From assembly GCF_000281045.1 (NCBI RefSeq), contig NW_008246083.1:261838-325837 (forward strand): a stretch of 64,000 nucleotides of DNA, given 5' to 3'. The stretch is from Saprolegnia diclina VS20. Its lineage: Eukaryota > Oomycota > Saprolegniomycetes > Saprolegniales > Saprolegniaceae. Position 1 is the first letter of the stretch. Each line of letters starts with the position of its first letter. The translations under genes and the position numbers were made by a program. Under the pieces are notes generated by a model. That model ran no database searches, was not told where the DNA came from, and saw nothing but the letters and a program-made list of their open reading frames with translations. Shown piece after piece: positions 44,777 to 55,532 of this stretch.

Positions 44777-47547
44777 ATGCTGACGCCGGACGAGGAAGAC
44801 TACTTTGGTACGCCGATGGGCATGAAGACGAGGATGACCATGGCGCCATGTAGATGCGATGACGCAGGAAGACATGCGCGCCATGATGAACGAGAACTTT
44901 GGCGTGATCTTGGCACGCGTCGGAAGCCATCCCTTCTGGCCGGCTCGGGTACGCACCGCCAATGGCGTCCATGGCGGCGCGAACAGTCTCTCCATCGTGG
45001 TGGCTCGTAGATGGTTGAGCTCGAAGAATGGGTCGACCACGTGGCGCACCGCCAGCGCAAGGGGCAGATCTGCGTCTACTTTTACGGCTCGCACAACTAG
45101 TACGTGGCTGACGTTCCTCCTCCATCCGCATGGCTATCGACGGCGATGCTCATGCATGTACCGTGGTATGTAGCGGCTGGACGTTGCGCAACGGTTTGCA
45201 CGCGTTTGTCGACGACCACCCGTCGTTCAAGTCGGTGAAGAAAGGAACCAAGATCTGGACGCAGTACACACAGGGCCTCGATGAGGCCAAGCAGGCGATC
45301 GTGACCGCGACCGCCATCAACGCGACGCCCTTCTTTGAGCGCATGTACGCTCGCCTCGATTCTCGATCGTCTTGACCTGCACATGTAGCACCCAAAAGAT
45401 GAAGGATTGCGAGGTTGACGTGCCCTGCAGCGGGTGCAGTAAGAAGGGCGGCGACGGCCTGCGCCTCGTCTGCGATGGCACAAGCTGCGAGAAGGAGTTC
45501 CACATGGCCTGCCTCGACCCGCCGCTGACGACCGTACGACGATGCAGCGATCGTGGCCACTCATTTTTCGCCTCTCGTAGGTGCCCGAGGGATCCTGGTA
45601 CTGTCCGACCTGCGCCAAGCGCCAGCCCACGCCGTCTCTCGAGGCCACGTCACCGAATACGAACGCGACAAGTAAGCCCAAGGCGACGCCGGACGCCAAG
45701 CCCATGGCGCGCAAGTCGGACAAACTCCGCAAACCCGACGGCCGGAAATCCAAAGCGTCGTCGCCGCCGGTGACGTCCGAGCCCCTACTCGACGACGTCG
45801 AGTCGGAAGAGCGCTGCTTCCTCTGCGGTCTCGGCGGCGAACTCGTCGTGTGCGAGTTTGGCCGCTGCACCAAGGTGTACCACCAGCTCTGCCTCGGCGC
45901 GTACCCGTTTCCTGTCGACGACGAGACGCAATGGGTCTGTCCGCGCCACACGTGCGCGATTTCGGGCGCCCGCGAAGAGCTTGGCGCCAAGTCGACCATG
46001 TGGCACTGCCTTCGCTGCCCGCTCGCGATCGACGAGGCGGTCTTGCCCAACGTACGTCGCCTAGGATTATCCCTTTTCTATCCGAGACAAGTATCCAAGA
46101 TACTAACTGGATACTAGAACGCTGCGCTGACCAAGATGAGCCGCCGGGAAAAGACGCTGTTGTGCCCGCACTGCGTGTGCCCTGTCGCCAAAGTGCGTCT
46201 CGCCAAGTTCCTCGAGCGCATTTGGTCGCTCGTCGCCACGAACCGGCAAGGCCTCCCGTTCTGCGGCCCGCTCTTGCCCGGCGTCGACCGGCCAACGTGC
46301 CTCGACGACGGCCGCGTCCTCGACCTCTTCCAGATCATGGCCAACATCCGCGCGCTGCAGTACCAGAGCGCCCTTACGTTTGCGTTCGACGTTCGCGAGG
46401 TACTCACCCTATCTCATGTCTTATTGGGTATCTCATATTTTATCAGGTTGTGGACACGGCGCTCGCTATCATCAACAACCGCTCGGCGCCGCTGGTTGAG
46501 GCCGCCAAGAGCCTCGGCATGGTGGTCGACGAGCAGCTCAAAACCTACGCCGCGCAGCTCAACGCGGTGCAGCCGTTCTTGGACGCCAACGACCCAGGTA
46601 GACACCGCGCCGCTTTTTGTAGCTAATATGCATTTGCATGCATAGGACTCGGCGACCAACCGGCGCACATTGCGCAAGCGTCGATGGCGTGGCCGATTCC
46701 GTGGCGAAAAGAGTGCACGCCGTTTGGCAGTACGAGCTACGTGCACACGGACACGCGGACGCTCGACGAGTGGACTGCGTACATTACGAGCGCCCCCGTG
46801 TTTGTGGATGTCGCGCCGCCCGTTGCTGCGGCGCCGCAGCCGGTGGCCGTGGACGAAGCGGACGCGCGGCTCGCGCACCTCCCGTCGACGCTGTCTCTTG
46901 GCGACGGGATCGACGTGCTCACGGCGCTCTCGGGCCTCTCGCAGCTCGACGGCAGCGAGGCGCTTGCGGCGTTCCAGGCCGACCAAGCTGTCCTCTCCAT
47001 GTCGAGCGTCGAGATGGACCTCATGTTCAAGCAGCAAGCCGGCTTGCTTCGGCGGGCGCTGCAGGGCCACGCAGCGCTGCAACACGCGTGGCTCACGCAG
47101 CAGCAGAATTTACTCGGGACCGACTCGACACAGCTCCTCACGATCGGCGAAGGTCGCTTGGCCGCCGAACTCCGCCTCGCCAACATGGTATTGACAAAGC
47201 TTGGGCTCCAATACGTAGCATATGCATCGTAGAACCTCAAGGCGCGGCTGCGGGCCAAAGACGAGATTCTGCAGCAGCTGACAGCCGACCATTTGGCGCT
47301 GACGGCCCAGCTCACGGCCGCCCACGCTGCCATGGCTGAAAAAGAGGTGGGATAGAGTGTGGATGTTGGCTCTGACATTGGGGCCTCTGGTGTGTAGAAG
47401 GATCTGGACGCCGCGCTGCAGCGGGAGACGCCCGACGAGACGGCACCAGCGCAGTCGCCCGCGACGGACACACGTCGACGAAAGGCCTCGGACACGCCCG
47501 ACTCGGCGCCATCCAAGGACCGGCGCACAAGGGCAAAAAAGCACTAG
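44777..47547 (+). CDS. PWWP and tandem PHD-finger chromatin reader
   Basis: 746 residues from exons 44777-44807, 44854-44948, 45011-45099, 45174-45344, 45389-45533, 45581-46051, 46118-46399, 46447-46597, 46646-47187, 47233-47346 and 47398-47547. The PWWP domain (about 20-110: GVILARVGSHPFWPARM, YFYGSHNYGW) should bind methylated-histone nucleosomes. PHD1 (about 138-180: CSGCSKKGGDGLRLVCDG) and a second, NSD-like PHD plus extended zinc region (about 245-320: CFLCGLGGELVVCEF, WVCPRHTCA, WHCLRCP) follow. The C-terminal half is helical with coiled coil and a basic tail. No SET domain is present, so this is a reader or adaptor. Intron 46052-46117 has a consensus TACTAAC branch site. Confidence 0.85.
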
Positions 47548-47608
47548 GTCACAGCCTCGCTCTGCGTCGTAACGATCTCACAACCACTGCATGCTACTTC
47601 CTCGTCGA

Positions 47609-47914
47609 ATCACCATCGCAGCCTGCAGAGAGCCTGTAGCGGCCTGACCCAGGAACTGCTAGCGCGGTGCCATGAGCTATCAATATCGGAACGTCAACTG
47701 GTCTGGCGCTCGTTCTCGGCTTGGGGTCGGTGTGCTGGCTTGGTGATGTCAAGAGTGGAGCGTCGAATGCTCTTCTAGACCATCGAATTAACACCTTTGT
47801 GGGGAGAAGGAAGAGGTGCGCCGACGACTCGAGGTTGCGCAGGTCGAAGAGTCGAGAACGCAGATCATTGCCGAGACGATATGGGGACTCGTGAGAACAA
47901 TCGCAGACGACTAG
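47609..47914 (+). pseudogene. Coding-like fragment, unrecognised coiled coil
   Basis: Two stretches read like real helical protein: SLQRACSGLTQELLARCHEL and ERQLVWRSFSAWGRC (about 47614-47760), then KEEVRRRLEVAQVEESR (from about 47812) to a stop at 47914. They are separated by stops and would need an atypical 53-nt intron to join. No start codon was found. This is probably a decayed exon set or an unmodelled gene; family unknown. Confidence 0.3.
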
Positions 47915-47953
47915 GTTACACGGTGGACAATGTCGTCCACACTCGACGCACGT

Positions 47954-48211
47954 TCACATTGCTCGCATGTTCCGGTGCGCTGGTGGCGGCGTCGGCGGCA
48001 GATGCAGGTCTTGGTACAGCTCGCTCTTGCTACGGTAGTCGCGCAGTGCGGCCTTGTACGCCTCGATAGCTGCCTCGGGCTGACTGTGGGAATGTGTCGA
48101 GGCGTCCGGCAAACCCGTCGCTAGCATGTCGCTGACCAAGGACATGGCCGACGAGAGCGCGAAGACGATCGCAGCGACTTGCATCGATCGGCGCGAAAAT
48201 GCAAGTGACAT
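47954..48211 (-). CDS. Small PPTPPP-tailed protein, copy A
   Basis: Single-exon ORF of 85 residues. The hydrophobic N-terminus (about 8-30: SMQVAAIVFALSSAMSLVSD) could be a signal peptide or TM anchor. It is followed by a conserved amphipathic segment EAAIEAYKAALRDYRSKSEL and the tail DLHLPPTPPP. The same layout and residues occur in the plus-strand ORF at 49574-49822, which argues strongly that both are genuine. Family and function unknown. Confidence 0.6.
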   Translation of the reverse strand: MSLAFSRRSMQVAAIVFALSSAMSLVSDMLATGLPDASTHSHSQPEAAIEAYKAALRDYRSKSELYQDLHLPPTPPPAHRNMRAM

Positions 48212-49573
48212 GGCTCGTGTTTTTCACATCTAGAATCTGATTCTGTGCACGGTTGTGGACGCAGAGTAACGCGCAAGTGTTGAAGTGCACGCAATGTAGT
48301 ACTGTAGTGGTGCCTGTGAACACATCAACAGTCGTTCTAGACGCAAGGGCGAGTGTGTCCTTGACGCTCGGGAGTTTCCCTTGGTTTGCTCTTGACCCAA
48401 TGATTTAGCTGAAGATCCGCACTGTGTCCACATAGTCAAACGTATGCAGCCTGAAGAGACACCAACTTGGTACCGTTAGCACTGGACTCCTCTCGCGGAC
48501 CAACGGCTCCTTCGCCGCACGCATCAAGTAGCGAGCAAGACACACGACCCGGGCACTGCAGTATACTACTATGTTGCCACGTGGGGTTATCCCTAAGGAC
48601 CAGTACCAGTGGTAGTCAAACGTACTATCAGTAATAGCAGCTCGTCCCTCGCGTATCGAATCGAATGCAGGTATTGATTGACCTGCGGTACTGGACGCTG
48701 CTTGCAATCTCGAGAGCCGAGCGACTGTCAAATACACAATGCAGCATTCTTCGCTGCCATGCCCTACAAGTACCACCTTGCACGTATCGATTACATTACA
48801 TGTACTCGACGGTACCGCGTAGGAATGGCCGTTGCGCATCACAGCAACCGCTTCAACGTCGTTGATACTGGAACAAAAGGGCAGCCAAGACACGCGTCTC
48901 AGCGACCAAGCACGGCGTCGTTGGCGCAGAACCATTGAGGAAGCGATTGATAACTCTTGGGCACAAGTTTATTGCTCCCTGAGACGAACCCACGATCACA
49001 AAGAGTCAAACTTGGGTGCCAACTTGACACCCAAGGTTGACTCCTTGTGCGTTGACCAAATATGTGTACCGTACCTAGGTACTAGTACGTGGCAACGCAA
49101 ACAGTGTATGCAAACTTACGAAAATTTCACACCGCACGAAGCTTGTCCGCAAGATTGCAGTGCGACCGTCGCTAGCGCCTACTCGTATCGAGTGCATTCG
49201 ATGTCGTCCTCTACACTACTATTCGACCAATACTATCAAGTCATTTGCTCTCTTCAACTCTGGAGCGCAGTCGGCTCCACGCGACGATCACCACTGTCGG
49301 TACCAAACCTTTTCGATTGACGTAGTACACGTGTAAGTGAGAGCATTAGTAACATGACATAGGACCCATTCAGAATGGAGTCCGTCGATCAATGGCAAGA
49401 TCGAGATGACTTTGCACAAGGAGCAGTTGCTCCGTATTCCTCGGCAACAACGAAATTTAGCGCTAATGGATTCATTTTGGTGCGACTCCATGTCAGCGCC
49501 AGCTGTGGACACGCTTGCTCTAGCAGCTTGTCGATAGCGTCTCTATGTAGGGTCGGCCGTTTGGCGCTCACTT
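48212..49573. other. Spacer between divergent small genes
   Basis: 1.36 kb, AT-richer than coding DNA, without protein-coding character. It contains a perfect 12-bp palindrome at 49071-49082 and must hold both promoters if the small genes are expressed. Confidence 0.5.
49071..49082. repeat. 12-bp perfect palindrome GTACCTAGGTAC
   Basis: Self-complementary and followed directly by TAGTACG. It is similar in composition to the ACTAGTAC words of the ABCA spacer. It could be a factor-binding site or chance. Confidence 0.35.
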
Positions 49574-49822
49574 GTGCATTTGACTGGCCCGATGCAGATG
49601 TGGCCGGCTGCATGCGTCGTGGTATCCTTCTTTTCGCTCGTCAGCGAGATGCTGTCGACAACACCCTCGAAAGACGCGACAATGGCGAGTGAGCACGAGG
49701 CAGCGATTGAGGCCTACCGCGCTGCCATGAGTGAGTACTACGCCCGCAGCGAGCTGTACCGAGACATGCACGTGCCACCGACGCCGCCACCGACGCGACG
49801 CCTTCGCATCGAACGCAAGTAG
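49574..49822 (+). CDS. Small PPTPPP-tailed protein, copy B
   Basis: Single-exon ORF of 82 residues (76 if starting at Met7, 49592). The hydrophobic stretch MWPAACVVVSFFSLVSEM is followed by EHEAAIEAYRAAMSEYYARS and ELYRDMHVPPTPPP, then a basic tail. It aligns over its length with copy A at 47954-48211; the two are head to head, 1.36 kb apart. It is likely secreted or membrane-tethered; no known domain. Confidence 0.6.
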   Translation: MHLTGPMQMWPAACVVVSFFSLVSEMLSTTPSKDATMASEHEAAIEAYRAAMSEYYARSELYRDMHVPPTPPPTRRLRIERK

Positions 49823-50666
49823 TCACCCTTCGTCCCTACATTGTACCACAAGCGCACGACGTATAGCTCTATTTCAGCAGCTATGGAGCGTACCAGAGCA
49901 CATACCTGTCAACGCGGGATTCTAACATCGATGTTTCAGTATTTAGTATCAATGTATCATCAGTGGATTCTTTGCACGGCCCCACTCGGACACAACTTGC
50001 CAGCGAGAAAGGGTGTCGAGTGTGCAATCACATAATGTCAGAATGAACGTATATGAACTACCGGTAATGGAGAGTGACGTTCGGAGGCATTGTCGCTGGA
50101 AGGGACGACTCAAACGGCGCTCGATAGTACTAGGACAGGGCACTGGACATGCACGAGCGCCACGTCAAGGAGTCGATTCGTATGCATCCTTCTTCATTGT
50201 GCAGCATTCCTCCCGATTCTGTCTACCTACCTGCGTCTGCTTGCATCAGAACGATATCAGTGGAAACCAGAGTGGAAACACTCTGATGAGACCGACTTTT
50301 GATTGCAGTACCACCCGGAACTTCGGCAGTCAAAACACATGTTCTTGCCACATCCACATGTTATGAGGACAGCAGCTTTCGACACCGCATGAGAAACTAT
50401 GAAGGGACCCACGCGATGGCAACGGTCCTGCGACCTCTCAAGTTGTTCAAGCCGGTCGTTATTGTATATGTATAGCAAAGAGCCGCCCAGGGCATATATC
50501 GCCAAAGGACTGAGGGCACATAGCAATTGTGTTGCTGCTTTGTATGCAACAGCCATCGCTTTGGGTATAGCGCAAGGTGTGCAGGTGCTATGAGTCCATG
50601 CTCGCCTCCTTCGCTCGATACAACGTATTGCTATTGGTATGTGACGTGTACCTGTATTATAAACGG
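49823..50666. other. Intergenic, nothing evident
   Basis: About 840 bp, AT-rich, with short ORFs lacking coding character. Confidence 0.45.
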
Positions 50667-50978
50667 TTATTTAAGGCTTGGACTCGCGTCAGCGATGGGC
50701 CATTCACCGAGGTCCGTGCTGTCGCCGCGTGCATACTTCTGCACAAAGGCCTGCACGAGGCGCCCGATCGCTAAGATCTCCTCTTTCTCGCGCTCCGACA
50801 CCTCGATCGTCTCGTCAGCGATCTGCTGGACGAGGTTAGCAAAGATGAGGGCGGACTCAGCGATGCTCCGGAACAGTTCTGCATTCTCTGCTGTCGTGGC
50901 CTGCGCCTGCGTTGACGCGGCGTCGAGACGCGGGCGGGGGACCCTGTTGCGCGGACTCGGAGTCTTCAGCTTGGTCAT
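50667..50978 (-). CDS. Small helical protein, unrecognised
   Basis: 103-residue ORF beginning MTKLKTPSPRNRVPRPRLDA, then a long amphipathic helix (AENAELFRSIAESALIFANL, EREKEEILAIGRLVQAFVQK) and a short acidic tail. GC and codon character match neighbouring genes. It is divergent with the PhyH gene, 190 bp between start codons. It could be a subunit of a coiled-coil complex; no family recognised. Confidence 0.5.
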   Translation of the reverse strand: MTKLKTPSPRNRVPRPRLDAASTQAQATTAENAELFRSIAESALIFANLVQQIADETIEVSEREKEEILAIGRLVQAFVQKYARGDSTDLGEWPIADASPSLK

Positions 50979-51168
50979 TTCAAATGGGACTTTGGCATTG
51001 GCAGGTGAACGTTGCAGCTGCAACCGACACAATTTATCCGGATAATAACAACATGGCGCTCTATCCGGATAAAAAGATGTCGAAATGCCACGAACTATCC
51101 GGAGAGTTGCTCTTTGTATCCGGATGACCAGCTTGCACGATTGGCTTGGTGCATAACCGTGCAGCACG

Positions 51169-52759
51169 ATGGCGGCGACTGGATGGGACTGCTTCGACGA
51201 CAGCAGCGACGACGAGGTCGAGCGCTTCGATGAAGAAGTGTGGGAGCTCACGCCCGAGCGCGTCGGCCGCCTCACCACAGAGCTCCTGCGCACCGTGCCA
51301 GCGCGCCGCAAGGCCCACGGCGTCGAGGGTAATGTGCTGCTGCCACCGGCGGCAACGCTGGCGCCGAACGCCGCTGCGCTTCGCCCGCGCCTCGAGGACG
51401 CCGGGTACATCTTCCCCGACGCATGTGCATCGGACGTGGTCGTGGACTTTGACGCGCTCACGGCCGACATGTCGTACGAGGCGACGCAAGCGGCGCTCAC
51501 GTCGTTACATGCCAAGGTCCTTCCGGGCGGCGTCGTGATCATGCGCGTGCCGCCGATGCTCTCGGTCGACTTTGTCTCGGAGTACTGGGCGCTGCCCCGC
51601 GTCGCGTCCCTTTCGGGGCCGTTTGCCGACGCGGCAACACGCATCGTGCCGGGTCCGTGCCTTGTCGCGGTGCACACGCGGCAGGCAGATGTCAACCCGA
51701 AGCACTACCGTCTCGAACCCGCGACGGCCGCGAGCTTGGACCACGAGCGCAACTGGGTCGATCGTGTCACGCTCGGCCGGACCTTCTCGGAGCGGCAGCA
51801 CGGTGTTTTGAGCGTCGAATCGCATGCCCGCGCCTGCAGTATTCTTCGCGACTATGGCGTTGTCGTGCTCCGGGGTCTCTTCAACCCCGAGACGGTCCGC
51901 AAGTATGGTGCTGCCGCGCTCTTGGACTTTGCCGACGTCGCAGATGCGCTCGCTGCCGACCACGACATGGACGTCTTCAACCCGGGCGAGAAGCCGCCGT
52001 CGCGCAACTTTGTCGAGTTTGCGACGCGCGAGGCGTTCCGGTGCGACCTCCGCCACACGCCGGCGCTCACGTCGCTGCGATCGACCGAGCCAACCGAGGA
52101 CGCCCGACTCAGCGACGGCATCAACCCGCGGCACCCGGTGGTCGTGGCCATTCTCCAGGACGTTGCGCAGCCGGACGCAGGTCCGGTCCGCAATGCGGGC
52201 AACTATGGCATGTGGAACTTTAGCTTTGGCGGTCCCGGGTCGCGCCAGCGCCTTTTGCACGGCGAGATCGGCGCGATCGTGAGTACGCCCGGCTGCTTTG
52301 ATCAAAAGATCCACGCAGACATCCCGCACCTCTTCAACACGCTCGACTTGCCGCCGCACCTGCTCCACGCCTTCTTGCCTGCGTGCGACGCCGGCGGCTA
52401 CGACGCGGGCCAAACCGCCTTTGTTGTCGAGTCGCACTTTCTAGATACTTGTGCGCGCATGACCAACGAAGACGGCTCTGGTATTCCCGAGACGATCGCC
52501 AAGACGATCCGACCGCACGTGACGCCGGGCGACTTGGTGCTCTTCGACTGCCGCGTGCTGCACCTTGGCTTGTCCAACACGACGGCCCCGCTGGGTAATG
52601 CGACGTCTTCTGAGAGGTGCCATGGCTGATGATGGCTGCATAGGCTCCAAGGAAGGTGTGCGCCGACCGATCCTGTACGTCAACTGGCATTTGCCGTGGT
52701 TTGAAGACAAGAAGAACTGGGAGCGCGTCTCGCTCTTTGCGCCGCCAGCGACCAAGTAA
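51169..52759 (+). CDS. PhyH-family Fe(II)/2-oxoglutarate dioxygenase with N-terminal extension
   Basis: 513 residues from exons 51169-52594 and 52644-52759. The C-terminal two thirds (about 215-513) match phytanoyl-CoA dioxygenase-like enzymes: YGVVVLRGLFNPETVRKYG, the iron-binding HADIPHLFNT (H-x-D, about 382-384), the distal His in CRVLHLGLSN (about 463), and RRPILYVNWHLPWF. The N-terminal about 200 residues are acidic at first and contain VLPGGVVIMRVPP, similar to the late strand of a class I methyltransferase fold, but no SAM motif I is evident. Most PhyH proteins are about 300 residues, so this extension is extra. The substrate is unknown. The start is supported by the ATG immediately after the AT-rich divergent promoter. 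Confidence 0.85.
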
Positions 52760-52898
52760 ACCGACTAATGGAGCAACTACTCGGTATAGAGTTGTACTTG
52801 CACGAGTCGAGTACAATGCGTCGTTGGATTACACGATCGGGGTCGTTGTAGCGCGATCAAGAGTAGTTAAAGTTATAAGTGTAGTCGGGTGCTCTGGT

Positions 52899-53363
52899 TT
52901 ACTTGTGGTTGGCGAGGCCCGCCGCGAGGAGCGCAGCCACGTCGTCCGAGACGCCCTTCTTGGCGCCGGCCGCCGGGGCCGCGGCCTTGCCGTCCTTCGC
53001 CTTGTAGTCAAGCTTGCCCTGCTGCTTGCCGTCGCGGCGCTTGGCCGTCTCTTCCTTGGCAGCGGCAAAGGCGGCCAGGAACTTGGCTTCGTCAAAGTTC
53101 TCCTTGGGGTGGCGCGAGTCGTAGTGGATCTTGAGATCCGGGAACGACATGAACTCGTTCAAGCACACCTCTAAGTATAGAGGTCAGCATCTCGTCCCGT
53201 GCAGAGGAGGCTGCGTACCGCACTTGACGCCGACCTTTTGGCACTTGCGGAGCTCCTGGCCCGACGAGCCGCCGCCGGCAGCACCGGCGCGCTCCTTGGC
53301 GGCCTTGTGCTTCATGTTGATTTCCTTGGCCGTGTGCTTCTGCGCCTTAGCCTTGCCGCCCAT
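52899..53363 (-). CDS. ZNF706/At2g23090-like small zinc-finger protein
   Basis: 138 residues from exons 53363-53219 and 53170-52899. The lysine-rich N-terminus MGGKAKAQKHTAKEINMKHK resembles the 4F5/SERF-like start of this family. The finger follows: CEVCLNEFMSFPDLKIHYDS followed by RHPKE (C-x2-C...H-x4-H type). The C-terminal part is Ala/Lys-rich and longer than usual. Family members are small conserved nuclear/cytosolic proteins, with reported roles in translation and protein aggregation in animals. The intron falls inside the first zinc-binding pair, which is restored by splicing. Confidence 0.82.
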
Positions 53364-53886
53364 CTTGCTGCTTCTTTCCTGAGATTATTGAGACTGATGA
53401 CCCAGAGCCAATCTCGCCAATCGATGCGATCCGGATAATGCTCCAATCACGACCAATGAAACCGACATGGCTATTCCCACGCAATCTTCTCGGTCTTCTA
53501 CTCGAGAAAATGGATGCGACAAAGAGACGCATATTCTCGATGAGGCTAGGATACCGTCCTTGTGATTTCGGCAACAAGGCTTCGATAACGTACATGTGGT
53601 GCAGAGCGCGTCGTTCCCACCGACGCACTGAATGCCACGTAAAGTTGTGTGTTTTTAATGCCTCACGAGCTATCGTGTTCTCTGCCATCGCGTGGCAGCC
53701 CAAAACACGATCGCGGCCGTCGCTGCACAGAAGAAGACATTGTTTCGCAGCCGACTGCCATCTCTCTTTGACAACGATACCTCGAATATCCAAATGCAAT
53801 TCTAGCACGCACCATTTATGGACAATATTGTCCCATGGACGATCTTTCATGCGCACCACGTCAATGAAACCAACCTTAAATGCCAT
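53347..53886 (-). CDS. Uncertain ORF overlapping ZNF706-like start
   Basis: Uninterrupted ORF of 179 residues with plausible composition (for example GFIDVVRMKDRPWDNIVHK, VIEALLPKSQGRYPSL) but AT-richer than neighbours and without introns. Its stop overlaps the first 17 bases of the ZNF706-like gene in another frame. It could be a foreign or transposon-derived fragment or a chance ORF. No family recognised. Confidence 0.3.
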   Translation of the reverse strand: MAFKVGFIDVVRMKDRPWDNIVHKWCVLELHLDIRGIVVKERWQSAAKQCLLLCSDGRDRVLGCHAMAENTIAREALKTHNFTWHSVRRWERRALHHMYVIEALLPKSQGRYPSLIENMRLFVASIFSSRRPRRLRGNSHVGFIGRDWSIIRIASIGEIGSGSSVSIISGKKQQDGRQG

Positions 53887-54673
53887 GAGCTGTCGCTCCA
53901 ATCGCAGTCGACACGCCACTCTGAATGTGGAAACGGCAAGAGATTCGAGTACTACAGCGGGATAATCCTCGAGAGCAACAACTCGGTACCTCGCAGCACG
54001 GAACCGGCGACCGTCTTATAGCTCGTCTTAGTGCGAGACCACCTAGCAGCTCTTCACAATCCCATCTACCCCTCCACCCTCACCCCGAAGGCGCAAGAGC
54101 AAGCGCGCAGCAACCATTCCTCTCGAAACCCAACAACCTTTTTGCCATTGACACCATTTTTCATCCGATTTTTATTACCGAGCATCTGTCTACTTCCGGT
54201 GGGGAGTTAAGGAGTCCTTCCTAGTGCACCCCATGAGCTTGGAATGGATGGATCCTGCGTGGCGTCTGGTGCAAGTTGATGTATGGGACGCGCTGCATAC
54301 TCCGAGACTAGTTGATGCGGTACTAATACCACTTTGCGCCAAATTCGTGTCCTTGTCGCAGCGCGATCCGACTCTTCTCCGAGAGCCTCCGAGAACTCCG
54401 GTGACGCTCTTGCACGATCAGCACGGCGTGGATCAGAGTTGTGTGATGCCTTCACGCGTAGCCGCGTAAACAAGCAACGTTGCAACGACCAGCTCGATGC
54501 TTTCTCGACAACTCGGAACGACCGCCGCCAGCTCCTACGAGTCAACACATCGCCGGGCCCTGTACTCTTGAGGAGCAGCCCAGTACATTATCCAGACCCC
54601 GTTCTTTGCGTGACCTGCTCCTTGCGAATAGACTCAAGTAAGCTTTCGTTCGAGACCGTCAAGACGTTGTTGA
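53887..54673. other. Intergenic, nothing evident
   Basis: About 790 bp with several short ORFs in all frames but no domain, splice-consistent structure or repeat. Confidence 0.4.
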
Positions 54674-54706
54674 GTTTGCAGAGTTATGGACCATAACTCT
54701 GCAAAC
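54674..54706. repeat. 33-bp perfect inverted repeat (16-bp arms)
   Basis: GTTTGCAGAGTTATGG and CCATAACTCTGCAAAC are exact reverse complements separated by a single A. It forms a cruciform or RNA hairpin and overlaps the left terminal word of the repeat island. Confidence 0.85.
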
Positions 54707-55025
54707 GTGGATTTTTCACCCTCTGATCCACGCCTGTCCACGATTAAGCCAAAACGGCTTCCACGTTTTTTTTACACTTGATTAAAGTATGCAAAGGTGC
54801 TCGGCGAGTTCAATTTCACCCGCGCGGGGTAATTAATTTCGCTATTTTCAAATCCGACCAATCCACGTTGTCTATCAATATTTAAAGCAAGTCGATTTGG
54901 GTTTGCGGCAATTTGAGTTTTTATTATTTTTCATTGGCAAACAACACGGCGGGTAGCTCAGCGACGACACCGTCGAAGGGCGCGAGGTCGGCTTCCTCAC
55001 ACCGCCGCCCTGGGAAATCCGCGCG

Positions 55026-55270
55026 CGCTCTGGTACACGCCTGGTACACGTAGCACGTCCAGCGAGTGGTCCAGAGCCTCGCATATCTTGCGCTACTGAG
55101 CGTCGCGATCCTCCTCGTCGCCAACGTCGTCGCCGCCGTGCTAGCGCTACTACGACTCGCTCTGGTACACTCACAACGTTGTAGCAAGTCCAGCGGATGG
55201 GTCAGCGCCTTGCGTATCTGGCGCTACTAAGCGCGCGATGCACCCCGTCGCCAGCGTCGTCGCCGCCGTA
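55026..55270. repeat. Degenerate direct repeat, about 115 bp x 2
   Basis: Units 55026-55140 and 55156-55270 share CTCTGGTACAC, GTAGCA(C/A)GTCCAGCG, GCGCTACT(G/A)AGCG and a final GTCGTCGCCGCCGT, at an offset of 130 bp. One frame of unit 1 reads SLAYLALLSVAILLVANVV, reminiscent of the first TM segment of the gene at 55893, so it may be decayed copies of part of a membrane-protein gene. Confidence 0.6.
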
Positions 55271-55532
55271 GTGTCACCACAACAACCTCTCGGTGGCTCG
55301 ACTGGATGCTGCGGCGCGCGCTCTTGCGCTACCGCGTATGTCGGTGCTGGAGCTCAAAGGACGATCTGGCGCTTCCTCTGTGGCTCCATTGGCTTACATA
55401 TGAGAGGAGTACACTTAGCCTTAAGGCCGAGCGGGCAGGCTCTTGCGGGCGCAGGATTCCGAAGCGACAGTACGCCCACGCCTCCAGCACCCTGAAGGGC
55501 GGTCGCATGCGCACTGGTCGGCCGGCCAGATA

